A stretch of DNA of 52,200 nucleotides from Pholiota molesta (Eukaryota > Basidiomycota > Agaricomycetes > Agaricales > Strophariaceae), in assembly GCA_014925825.1 (NCBI GenBank), contig JACGCK010000279.1:1-52200 (forward strand), in the 5' to 3' direction. Each line of letters opens with the position of its first letter. The stretch's first letter is position 1. The notes beneath the pieces were generated by a model. It did no database searches. It had not been told where the DNA came from and worked only from the letters and a program-made list of their open reading frames with translations. Made by a program: the position numbers and the translations under genes. Positions 10,430 to 21,470 of this stretch are shown piece by piece.

Positions 10430-12461
10430 TCACCATACATTATAAGGTCGATCGCGCCCGTTGGGAACGACCGAATAGCTAAGAATATTCATATCATCAA
10501 CAGAGTTTATATGAGTAAAACGGCCAGACTGAATGTACGCACGATGATCATTACATATATCAGTAAGATATTCCAAACCCGAACCCAGACCTCTTGTCGT
10601 CCAGTGAAGGCTTTGTAGGATCGGTTTGAACGCGTTTGCCCATTTTCGTACGATTCTTTGGGCATGTTCCGATGTACGACTCTTGGGATACAGTGGCTCA
10701 AGACCAGAGGAAAGATGGAATTTCTTCTGTAGACAAGCATGAAGATCCGACCTCTGATATAAAAACCACAGTCAGCGATGATGACGAGATGTAGAGAAGC
10801 GAAGGACCTACGATGAGAGTTGTAAAATCTTTAATCTCATATTTTTCAATCTTCTTCAATATTTTCCGGATTTGAGATGTCTGCTGGTTTGATACATCTA
10901 CCCAAGTACCGTCCCTTTGCCTCAGAACTTGATAGAAGCCGTCCGGCAGTGCTCGGAGCACAGCGTATTTGAACGCATGCAAATGACGAAGTTCTGCCGA
11001 ATCAGAGTTGAATGCGGAGTCGCGCCAGATCTCAAAATCCGCCTGCTGTAAAGAGGACTTTTTGCTATCTATTGCGTCTACATCCTTAGTTTGGAGCGCA
11101 AGCGCATGAAAATCATGAACTTGAAATGTTTTCAATATGCAAACATCTTTGTTCCTGAGGTCTTCTGCCATTTCGCACCGCATGATTGCGAAGTGGGTTA
11201 TTGCAATGCGCATTTGGGCGGTCAGAGCGTCTGATTGGACCAAAAAAGAGCAACTTTCCAGGAGAGGGACGAGTACTTTGTCTCCTTGGATCAGAGCCAG
11301 CTCCTGAATAACGCTAGGGTGAAAGATGCCTGCTTGAAGGGCGGTGAGCGCAGGGGTGACGTAAAGTAATAAAAGAAGGTCCCTTTCTTCTGTATAGCAC
11401 GGTATTCTAAGATCCAGTTTCGTCAAAAGACACAGTTCCGGGCCGCGACTGATTGTTTCATAGATATCACGACAGAGTGTCTTCGCACGCGATTCGATGC
11501 AAATTTCAGTGACGGAAGGTAAACGCAGGTCATGCAAGGCCTGAGTCGAGTTGCCGTAGAAGTTAGCACGAATGATCAATTTAGTAAGATTTTGAAGCTT
11601 CACGATGTCGTGTCTGGGATCAAGAGGGGAATATTTGAAAAGGCGGGTGAATGACGAGCAAGAAGTTATAGCCAAAATATGGAGCCGAAGAGCTTTATTG
11701 ATGGAATTACTTGGGACTGAAGTTTCGTATTGGATCAGTTGTGAGAATGGTAGATCTAGCTCCCTTGTGCAGCCTCGACCTTTGATAGAGACTACCTGAA
11801 GGCGGGGCGCAACTGCGAACATGTCCGCATGCTGAATGGTGCGATTAGGGCGGTATTCCAAGATATGCAGCGACAGGACTTGAAGAAGATGAAGGCGACT
11901 TTTGATCGGGCGCAATGCAGCCAAGGTGCTGATTGACCCTTTCATGGAGAGGGATCGCCATCGCTCGCAATGGTGGATAAGGAGAATAAGGGTGGAATGT
12001 GTGGAAGGCACACAAGGGTGTGGTCTGTAGTCCGTGATGGATATATCTAATGGTGCATTGCCAGCACGGCGAACGAATTCACTGAGGACTGGGAGTTGGT
12101 ATTGTGGGAGTACATCAGATATCGTCAGATAGGCTGCTGGTAGCCGGCTCCATAAAGAGGATAATGAAAGTGCGCTGGCCCTCCAGAATTGGCATACGTG
12201 GGCAATCTGCCATCGAGGGTCGTCTTTCAAATAAAAGGCATCTGTATCCGAAAAATAAAGAAATATTTCCTGCAAGACCTCTTGTGGGATTCGTCGTATA
12301 GGTGATAGAATGCCTTCGTGTTGGTTGAGATAGTTCCCAACCCTCTCAAAGTGGGTGTTCTTTCCACTGAATTGCGACCTCCTTCCGAAGATCTGTATCG
12401 CAGCCACAGTGTCTTTGATAGCTAGAAGTTTCATCAGCGCATGTCGAAGCTTCTGCTTCAT
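10430..12461 (-). CDS. F-box protein 1 (Agaricomycete F-box/LRR-like family)
   Basis: A long first exon (12461-10812) and a second exon (10753-10430) are joined by a 58-nt intron (GTAGGT...ATCAG). Without splicing, the first frame stops at 10698. Near residues 50-70 is an F-box-like core (SPIRRIPQEVLQEIFLYFSD), followed by VCQFWRASALSLSSLWSRLP, the usual mushroom continuation. The rest resembles irregular leucine-rich repeats. F-box proteins bind Skp1 in SCF ubiquitin ligases and choose substrates; the target is unknown. The C-terminal exon (beginning RSDLHACLQKKF) aligns by eye with the terminal exon of the paralogue at 27491-29683 (RSELHFYLANAF), and the intron is at the same place, supporting both models. 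Mushroom genomes hold many such genes. Confidence 0.8.
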
Positions 12462-14021
12462 ACTTGGATGGTTTGTGCTTCGGGGACGATATCTTCCGTC
12501 ATTGGGGTTAGTTCGTTGGAAAAATCTGAAGAAATATCGAGTATTTACCAGCGTGTGCCAGTCTCCAGATAAAAGGGAAGATCATTGGATTGAGTGGCAT
12601 GTTCATCGATAAATGCTTTGACCGCCGGTGGGTCCGTGTGCCAGGTGTTTGACACAGTGGGCGCACTGTGTGCGCTATCTACATACCTGTAAACTGTCAA
12701 ATCCTCCGTAGGCCGCCGTGCGCCGCAGACGCGTGACACAATGCGTGACACGACGCGACGACAGCGACGGACCTGCTTTATCCTTGTCTGATCTCTTCAT
12801 TGTCTAATCTTCAGTGCCTCCATCATCCAAGTCATCTCATTCTCTCCGTCATGACACATTATGTCCCCTGTCTAGCATAGAAATGTCGATAAGAACTTCA
12901 AGTAGGACGTAATCAAGCAAGGCATCAAGGTTGACAAAAACTGTCGCTTCAAGATCCGCTCCGAATCCCGTCGTCCTTGAAGCTTGAAGACTGAACACGT
13001 TGACTGTTCAACCGCGGAGAAATTCTTTTGTCGGGTCTCGGAACACATTGCACATGCAGCATTCTAGCATCTCAGCACCATCACGATATCTATAGGCAAT
13101 TATGGCGATTCATTTGGGAGAGACGATTGCAAGCGGTAGTAATATGATTGTGAGCTTCTGTCTATTAATTTCTCTCTGTTCTGAGCAAGACTGATTTGTT
13201 CTTTTTGTTTCGTTCTTTTGAGCTTGCTATAAAAATATCGAAATACTGATACAAATCAAAAACATCTCCTTGAACCTCCTTGAACCTAGCATCTGCGCTG
13301 AAAGCGCTGAAGTAGCTATTTCCGTCCGAATTCCGCATCACCGCACGACATTTGTTCGAGCAAACACATCCACAGATACCAGTGGCCAGTTCCAGACCAT
13401 GATGCCTTGCGTGAAGATCCCCGGTGCCTATCTCGTTTTATATTTCGCCTCTCATTCCATTTCGTGCTCCTGGAATCGTGGAATGCTTCTGGGCGCAAAG
13501 TTTTAATTCATTCAAGACCAAGAATCGCCGCGTTTAACGCTGAGGCGAATGCCCATGTACGTTTCTAGTGAAAAACCCTTGCCCAGCTTCTGAATGCGCT
13601 TACGGCGGCCTCGGAACTACATAAAACTCAACGACATTCATCATGATGTATTTTGCAATGAGGCCGTTTCTGCCGTTGACCGAATCTTATACGTAGCTGT
13701 GTCGCGAAAAGAGCGAAATTGATGGTGAGAAAGATCACTTGTTAGGGCGAGCATTGCCTTTCCGAGATAGTTTACCCATTGTCTACGTCCGACGCTGGTT
13801 CGATTTGAACACCCACCCTTGCAGGGCAAGACCTCATTAGGTACGCTGTCATTCAAGCCCAGATGTCTAAAATTTTTAATCTCGCCAGCAGTTCCTTCTC
13901 GTTGACGAGCAGCGAACAACCACGACATACATAAAGAAGGGACAGCGCTGGTCGCATCCTCATAAATTCAACCTGTACACTCTTTCAACCTTCGCCCCAA
14001 AAAACTCCAAAAAAATCGAGA
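12462..14021. other. 1.5-kb intergenic region with GC-rich patches, no clear gene
   Basis: Holds the promoters of F-box 1 (leftward) and the first aquaglyceroporin (rightward). Positions about 12640-12780 are GC-rich and contain a near-perfect hairpin (8-bp arms around GGCG, about 12652-12671) and two GCGTGACAC copies near 12730-12755. Open stretches at 13270-13506 (+) and 13641-13928 (-) show no family motif. A block resembling a tRNA T-arm (about 13790-13830) does not fold into a tRNA. Confidence 0.35.
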
Positions 14022-15509
14022 ATGCAGTCCTCAACGACTTCGCTTTCCAAGACTCTCAGCCCAAATTCGCCCCCGACTCACGATGAAAATGCCGCCCTTG
14101 ATTCTTATTTCCCCCCTCAGGCGAAGCCCAAGAGCCGATGGTGCATCATCAGGCAAGTTAGATGGGAGGGGGCTACTGTGACCATGGAGGACTGACGCTA
14201 CGATGCCCCCATCCAGGACAATCATTCGCGAACCCATGGCCGAGTTTGCGGGTGTTGCAGTCTTCGTCATGTTGGGTACTGCCGTCGACTGTCAAGTCGT
14301 TCTGTCGACCAACAAAGGAGTTGCTTCTTCTCCCAAAGGAGTACGTAAACTCAAGATGAAGGTGATATGGGCGCTAATGAATTACTGTAGGATTTTCTCT
14401 CCGTCAATTTCGGTTGGGCAATCGGTGAGTGATTCAATTGCGTACTGAATTCAAAACCTGATGCTGACTTCTTCTCTCGCAGGATTGGCAATGGGCGCCT
14501 GGGTCAGCGGGGGTATTTCTGGTGGTCATCTGAATCCTGCCGTGAGTTCCTATTGAGTTGAATATATTTGTTTTGTTCTCATGCGGGGTGTGTCCCAGGT
14601 CACCCTGGCTTTGGCCTCTTGGCGCGGATTCCCCTGGCGTAAAGTACCTGGTAAGCTATTACCTATTGATATCTTCGCCGTAACTTGCTGAACTCTCGTT
14701 CAGCGTATATTTTTGCGCAGGTCCTTGGGGGACTTTTCGGAGCCGCTGTGGTATATGGGAACTACGCCAGCGCCATCGATATTTTTGAAGGTGGTCATGG
14801 AATTCGCACTCGCGCGACTGGTGGCCTTTTCGCAACCTATGCAGTGAGTCGTTTTGGTTGCCTCTGTTCTGGTTGCGATAGTATTTTTAAACCATATCGC
14901 GCAGCTTGACTATATGAGCAACATCTCTTGCTTCTTCGTCGAATTCTTGGGAACTGCCCTGCTTGTCTTAATGGTACTCGCTGCCACTGACAAGAAGAAT
15001 AACAGCCCTCCCAAGGGCCTCCTTCCTTTGACACTCTTCCTCACGCTCCTTGGTCTTGGTCTCGGTTTTGGGATGCAGACTTGTAAGATTTCTTTGTAGT
15101 GTCATTGCTGTTCTGTATTTGTGCTGATTTCCCCAATCCAGCGTATGCTTTCAACCCCGCGCGTGACTTCGGTCCGCGCCTTCTCCTCACTTTTGCTGGA
15201 TACGGAAAGCAGCTGTATTCCTACCGCAGGTATGTGTAGCTTCCTATGTTTTTCATGATTTCACTTTCTCATGATCTTACTCAGTCAATACTGGCTCTGG
15301 TGCCCAATTATCGGCCCGATTGTTGGCGCCCAGATTGCGGCTATATTCTATGATCTCTTCCTCAACGAAAATGGCCGATTCGGAGAGGATGAAGAACTGT
15401 GAGTTAGATTTGAGAGACACACCCATCAGCAACTTTCAATTGGCTCACGTTTCTTTCTAGTGAATGTAGCTCGCCAAAAACCCTTACCCCCAATGACTGC
15501 CGGGTGTAA
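14022..15509 (+). CDS. aquaglyceroporin 1 (MIP family)
   Basis: A multi-exon MIP channel of about 330 residues with six membrane helices and two half-helices. The first NPA motif is in [20 protein letters not shown]. The second is in [11 protein letters not shown], where Asp after NPAR is the mark of glycerol-permeable members. Other landmarks are [14 protein letters not shown] at the start of helix 1 and [14 protein letters not shown] in helix 6. It likely moves glycerol and water across the plasma membrane or vacuole. The first intron (14153-14216) has a GC donor (AG|GCAAGT), needed to join AG to GACAATC in frame; the tandem paralogue uses GT here. The start is the first ATG of exon 1, giving a Ser/Pro-rich cytosolic N-terminus of about 40 residues. 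The stop is TAA at 15507-15509. Confidence 0.93.
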
Positions 15510-16787
15510 TTTATGATTCGACAACTATGGGAGACTGTATGATCATGCGAGATGTATGTACGTACCCATTCTGCTGTGACTTCCGCAGACCCGATACCCT
15601 TCTCGCATTGTTGTATGACACCTATACATTAAATTTGCTTACTATTCGTTGATTAATGTATCCAGTTTCTCGCATTTGAAATTAGCAGTGGAAGACTTGC
15701 CATTCTTGTGAAATGTGTCTCTGGTGAATGTGTCTCTAAAACGACCCAGGCAAGGATAAACATCTCCCAAGCACCGCAAATCGTCACGCTTATGCAGAAT
15801 GCAAGCAGAATGGTGTATATTGAATGAGCACCATTCTTCCGTACCATTTTAAACATAACAGATTGTTTACTTCTCCATATTTCGGAAATAAAAATAAAAC
15901 ATACAAAATAAAAATAACAAACTGAGTATAAGTATGTAATGACTTAATCTACATAAACCTTCCAGAAACATAGGATTTATAATGCATCGATTGTCCGCCG
16001 CTGTGCCGTGCGCTGTGAGCGTGTTGAGCGCGTGGGCCGCGGAGACGTCAGACTTGGAAGTTCAGCGTCGGCGTGAGCAGCAGAGTGACTCACGCAAGCG
16101 CACGCTAGCGGCACGCTAGGACACGCTTACACACACTCATCCCAAGACTTCAATGACCTTAAATTATATTGTTTAATGGTATGATTTGTTTCGTAATACA
16201 ACCAGGGATGCCTAAGACACGCCTACGCCAATTCTGGTGGCTGGGGAAGTCTTGGATGACGCGGAACGGCCGCAAAGGCGGTTTACGACGTCACGCTAGC
16301 GCACGCTAGCGCACGCTAGTACTCACGCTAACGCACGCTCGTTCACGCTACGTCACGCTGCGTCTCGCCCGCGCTAAAACAATGGTGCCCTCAGGGTGCA
16401 GCTGCTCCTTAAATTTAAATTCCTGTAAACCAGGTTATACTCGCCAGGCCCGCCAGTGAGCGTACTTTAGCTCGAGATCACGTATTATAGAGCCAAACTG
16501 TACAGCGTATAGGTAATTGTGCCACTGGCATGAACCATGTACTTTCTGGTTCATAATATAGGGGCGGAAACTGCAAAGTACCTGTCTACCAAGATGCATG
16601 TTATAACTTGGACGTCCATTCAAACCAAGACGGCCAACATGAATAAGTAATCAAGCTGGGACTTTCAAGATTCAAGATTCAAGATCCAAGTGTACTTATA
16701 GCCTTGTATTTCTCCCTGGACGTTTCAGACCATTACTCTCTTCTCGAACCCCCTTGACATTCTTGTGCCCTGCGAGAGCCCTCTTGG
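15510..16787. other. intergenic spacer between tandem aquaglyceroporins
   Basis: About 1.3 kb. The left part (15510-15960) is ordinary AT-rich 3' flank. The middle (about 16000-16385) is unusually GC-rich and repetitive (listed separately). Positions 16660-16690 hold a small direct repeat of TTCAAGAT(T/C)CAAG. I see no gene; 16435-16623 (-) is open but without motifs. Confidence 0.5.
16000..16385. repeat. GC-rich block with clustered CACGCT motifs in inverted arms
   Basis: The right arm (about 16291-16365) contains seven copies of CACGCT spaced about 10 bp apart. The first two units contain the palindrome CGCTAGCG. The left arm (about 16010-16130) carries the motif in both directions: AGCGTG and GTGCGC-type copies at 16010-16035, then CACGC copies at 16090-16128. 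Between the arms is AT-rich, low-complexity DNA (16141-16200). The pattern suggests a non-autonomous element or a clustered protein-binding array. No target-site duplication was identified. Confidence 0.5.
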
Positions 16788-18559
16788 ATGTCTTCTGTAC
16801 CTGATGTATCCAAACTGCCTGATCCCGAGGCTCCCCTTCCAGAGCGCTCAACTTGTTCTACTCTGGCTCGTCGCTCGGAACTCAATTACTGGCAGCGACT
16901 CAGGTACAGACCCCTAAATTTACGGTGACAATTTCTGAGATAAGGGCGAATATTCTACAGATACGGAATTCGAGAGCCAATGGCCGAATTTCTAGGCGTA
17001 GCGGTCTTCATTATTTTTGGCGCCGGAGCAGACTGTAGTGTGGTTCTCTCTACAAATCCGAATGTGGCTTCTTCTCACAAAGGAGTATGCTTTCTCTCTT
17101 ATGATTAAGTTCCTTCGACTGAATACTCCCCACCCAGGAATTTATTTCAACCAATTTCGGTTGGGCGATTGGTGAGCATCTCAAATTTGCCAGCGATTGA
17201 GATATATAAATATCAAGACATGCTACTGTTACAAATTAAACACTCTGTGCCACTGGAACACTGTCGTAATGATTTCGCATTTTTTGTAGGTCTCGCCTCC
17301 GCCGTCTGGATCAGCGCCGGTATTTCTGGAGGTCATGTCAATCCCGCAGTAGGTTTCGCTCCATGCAGATAGTCATTCAGGCAGTCATAATATTGACATG
17401 CTCTTTCTATGGAAACTAGATTACATTGGCTCTCGCAACGTGGAGAGGCTTTCCATGGAAGAAAGTACCCAGTAAGGCTATTGTCCGCAGATCTGTAACG
17501 GGACCCGTGCGAGGCGCAGCTGACCACGACTACTCCTGACTTTGCAGTCTATATCTTCGCTCAAGTTATGGGTGGCGTTGTTGGTGCAGGGTTGGTCTAT
17601 GGCCAATATATCCACGCAATCGATATCTTTGAAGGCGGCCGTCATATACGCACACAGGCCACTGCAAGTCTATTTTCGAGCTTCGCGGTGAGCGCCTATT
17701 TTCTTTGGCGACTACCGTGCGCGATGCTGACATATGTGATTGTCGCCGTTGACCATGGAAGTTGAATTACATGACCGCGGTGTCCTGCTTCTTCTCAGAG
17801 TTCCTCGGAACTGCTGTGCTTGCATTCATGATTATGGCTGCCACAGACAAGAACAATGCGGCGCCCCCTTTGGCTATACTCCCTTTCGTTATTTTTCTGA
17901 CATTGCTCGGACTTGGCGCCGCTCTAGGCATGCAGACAGGTAAGTACGTTCCTTTCGGTCTTTTAAAATAGCGCGAAAGGTGGGCGTTTAAACTTGGAGT
18001 TTCATGCCCATCGTTGTCGCCGGCATCTAAGTTTTTTTTTAAACCATCAGTTTCAACTGACTGACGGGTGTGCGGCGTACTTACAGCCTTTGCGTTCAAT
18101 CCGGCGCGCGACTTCGGTCCACGGCTGTTTCTCAGTATGGCCGGATATGGGAAGGAAGTGTATACGTTCAGAAAGTGGGTCCCTTTCGTCTAATTGTCGA
18201 TCTCATGGTGGTATGGTGCTCGCCCACTTTGGGTCGCAGATAATGCTGTTTGCGTACAAGTGCTGAAGCGCTGATGATCTAAACTAGTGAATATTGGCTG
18301 TGGTGCATGATCTTGGCGCCTATCTTAGGCGCCCAGTGCGCTGTTGGGCTGTACGATCTATTCCTCTATGATCCCCAAGGTGCCAATGCGCCGAAGCTGA
18401 AGGTTCTTGTTCCTGCGTAAGTTTATTCCATTATGAATTGGGAGTGCCTTCTTCGAAATCCATGATGGCTCTCTAATCGTGACTGACGAATTTCATTCCA
18501 TCAGTGATAACATTGCAAGCGGCTCAGGGGTCAGGAATTCAGCCGCCACTCAGCCTTGA
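16788..18559 (+). CDS. aquaglyceroporin 2 (MIP family), tandem paralogue
   Basis: Same exon plan as the gene at 14022-15509. The first exon encodes a short polar N-terminus ending NYWQRLR. The first intron starts GTACAG. Helix 1 begins [17 protein letters not shown] 1 is in [15 protein letters not shown] 2 in [11 protein letters not shown] with the glycerol-type Asp. Helix 6 reads [16 protein letters not shown], and the C-terminus ends SAATQP before TGA at 18557-18559. It is clearly a tandem duplicate, already diverged in loops and tails, with frame and motifs intact. Likely role is glycerol/water transport; two copies may differ in regulation. The intron before AFNPARD is longer than in copy 1. 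Confidence 0.92.
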
Positions 18560-19548
18560 ACCCCTTCAACGTTTACCAATATTCAGACCGGTAGTGGAAT
18601 CGCCTAATTTTCTTGTGGTCGTTCTATATGTCTGTAGTACGCTTGAGAATATTACTTCCATGATAAGTAATGGCATTTATTTGTGGCTTCATCTGGACTG
18701 AAAGCATCAGTACCCTTTCTCAATCCCTCTACTTTCAATTCTTTTCTCTGCGCAAAATCATTACGTTCAATGATTATCAGCTGCTTTATACAATGTATTG
18801 GTAGATCCTCAATCCTTAGACCAATTTAAACACCCTACGTACTTATATATAGCATGCACAATTGTACTTGTACGATACTTGAGTAGAGTCAGCCTAAAGC
18901 CTATGTGTCGCACTACCCGGAATCTTTAGAGTTAGATCCCCGTCTCAAAACTGCGATCATACGGCACTGTTTTAGACCATGGTCAATTTTGGCATTCAAA
19001 GCCTAGTATCTTCGAACACGTTCTTCATGATTCGGAGTCGGAACGCAAATACCGACGGAACAACCTGGAGAAATAGCAGAGAAGAGAAGGCTGATGGTAT
19101 TTTCTGGTACTTTCTGCACGCGATAAGTACTCGTTGTTGACAGTGGCTTTTATACGTGGGTTCCCACATTACGTTGCTGCCATTGAATTGGATGGCAACC
19201 CTAGGCTTTTTTCCTGGGATCCTGGAACTTGAGGTTTCCACAGCCCCGTTGCACTGGAATACATAGGTGTTCTGAGTTCGCCGTCTGGTCTTTTTACTGC
19301 CGCCACGGCTGATTGTGGGTGTATGCTCCGGGATATTTCATAAATATGATCTTAGGGCAACGAATGTGCGTGGAGTTGAAGTTCCTGGCCCTGAGCAAGC
19401 CCTGGAGGTGTTTTGCCACACGATATGGCTATGTATATGACTAAGCGCCTGTAGGGTTGTTTCAAATATCCTCCATCATTTTACCCTCTTCCCTCTTTCC
19501 TCCTCCTTCCCCTCCTCCCCCTCTCCATATACCCCTCTCCCCCCAGCT
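18560..19548. other. 1-kb intergenic region, possible minus-strand promoter
   Basis: Contains the 3' flank of aquaglyceroporin 2 and the promoter of the G-alpha gene, which has a long pyrimidine-rich CT tract (about 19470-19545) just before the ATG. On the minus strand a TATAAAAG (about 19149-19156) precedes a short open stretch (19241-18996), but no gene can be completed there. Confidence 0.4.
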
Positions 19549-21470
19549 ATGCCTTTCATCCCAGGCACGGCGGACCCATTCTACGAATTCATGAAGCCTC
19601 CAATCGACGAGACGCCCGCTCAGAAGACGGCGCGCATAACGCGCGAATTGGATGCTCAACGAACAAATGACACGATCGATGAGCAAATCAAGCAGGAACG
19701 TGCAAATTCCAAAAAAGACAAGAGAGCCATCAAGGTTCTACTGCTGGGCCAGTCGGAGAGCGGTGAGTTCCAATATTCGTCTCGTTCATGTCAGGTTCTA
19801 ATGAGAATCGCGTAACCAGGTAAATCCACTACGCTAAAAAGTAGGTGCATCCACTTCATTTGGGCGTCGATATTGTATGAATATATCTAGATTTCCGCAT
19901 GAAATATGCTCGGGAGGAATGGGAACGCGAGCGCGATGGCTGGCGTACTGTTGTTCAGCTTAACGTTGTCCGGTTCATCAATACCATAATCAAGGTCATC
20001 GAATCCGAAATGAACGGCGACGTGCTCGTGGACTCTGATGAGGAGCAGACTCTTAACGAGCCAAACGACGCCGAAGTAGTGAAGTTTACAGATCGCCATC
20101 AGCTCCTCCTGATCCGACTGGCTCCCCTACTTGGCGTCGAAGCAGACTTAAAACGACGATTAGGCGCAGGCTCTGAAGAATATACCCCCTCGACAACCCC
20201 ACTCTTAGCCACGCCCTTCGACTCTCCTATCGGCTACAACGCCCGAAGAAAGCAGGAATTTTCAGTCAGGTCGTGGCAGGATGTGTTAAATCTAGAACAC
20301 GGCACGAATAGCGAGACTGCTTCTTCCATTCAGCGCTCGGACTCAATTTTCGCCACCATTGCTAGCTGCAAAGATGACATGAAGGCTCTCTGGCAAGATA
20401 GAGCCGTCCGAGTTGCGCTGAAACGCCGTCGAATTCAACTTAACGATACCGCAGGCTTGTACGGGTCTCATTCTCTTCGCGTCCTCTGTATGTTGACCTA
20501 TCACCGTCTTAGCTTTTTGAATGACATCGACCGAGTCACGGCTCGTGATTATGTTATTACTGACGATGACATTGTACGCGCGAGACTACGAACAGTCGGA
20601 ATCCAAGAGCACAAAATATATTTCAAGCAAGGCCCTTGGGAGAATCCGAAGTGTGAGTTCCCTCCATCATTCGGCTACTTGAGTTCGTTGTGAAATTCTA
20701 ACACAACAACTACCAGGGGGACAAGCGTCCGCTTGGGAATGGCGTATCTTTGACGTTGGTGGATGCCGAACCAAAGTACGTATCGAGGGTTTCATATTGC
20801 GGAGTTCTGTCGTATCGACTCACGCCCCGATCACAGCGTAGGGCGTGGCTTCCATATTTCGACAGCGTTAACGTCGTGATTTTCCGTAAGTCTCGCACTT
20901 GGTCAGACCACTACAGGTAATCCTAATCCGAAGTTATTGATTTTAGTTTCGCCTGTATCCGTGTTCGACCAACGCTTGGAAGAAGATCCTAATGTCAATC
21001 GTCTAGAGGATTCGATTATCTTGTGGACCTCGATATGTTCTTCGAAGCTGTTAACTGGGACGCAGCTTATCCTTTTCCTCAACAAGTGCGATTTACTTCG
21101 ACGAAAGCTAAAGCGAGGTGTCCAAGTGAGGCATTACTTGCCGAGCTATGGTGATCGGCCTAACGAAGTTATGGCTGTTGTAAGGTGTCAGTCTCTTCTT
21201 ACTTCTGGACGTGCGAAGAGTTCCATCTGACGGATGCCATTCTTTGCAGATTTACGCGAAAAGTTTAAGGATATCGCAAAACAACTTTCTCCAGATCATC
21301 GTTCTTGCTATGTATACCCCACTACCGTCACTGTACGTTACCCACACCTTTGACGGAGATTCGTTAATTTTCTGACATCACATTAGGATACATCAGCAAC
21401 TGCTACGACATTGGAGACCGTCCGCGATGGTGTCTTGCGCGAGAACCTCGCAGCCTCGCAGTTGATATAA
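19549..21470 (+). CDS. divergent heterotrimeric G-protein alpha subunit
   Basis: About nine exons. P-loop GQSESGKSTTLKN (usual GAGESGKST) is split by introns. The helical domain carries a long Ser/Thr-rich insert (roughly residues 155-205). Switch I DDDIVRARLRTVGI retains the catalytic Arg and Mg-binding Thr. Switch II is FDVGGCRTKRRAW, so the catalytic Gln of DVGGQR is Cys. FDQRLEEDPNVNRLEDSI, G4 FLNKCDLL and G5 TSATATT follow, and the protein ends at AASQLI. G-alpha subunits couple GPCRs to cyclase or MAPK routes; mushrooms have many extra divergent copies. The N-terminus (MPFIPG) lacks the myristoylation Gly2 of classic fungal G-alphas. The Cys suggests slow or altered GTP hydrolysis (inference). 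The stop is at 21468-21470. Confidence 0.9.

Noticed and set aside
13785..13865. tRNA-like T-arm string on the minus strand (GTTCAAATCGAACC) with a CTGCAAG loop-like segment
   Set aside because: The T-stem does not pair, the anticodon stem relies on three G.T pairs and the acceptor ends do not match, so it is not a tRNA.
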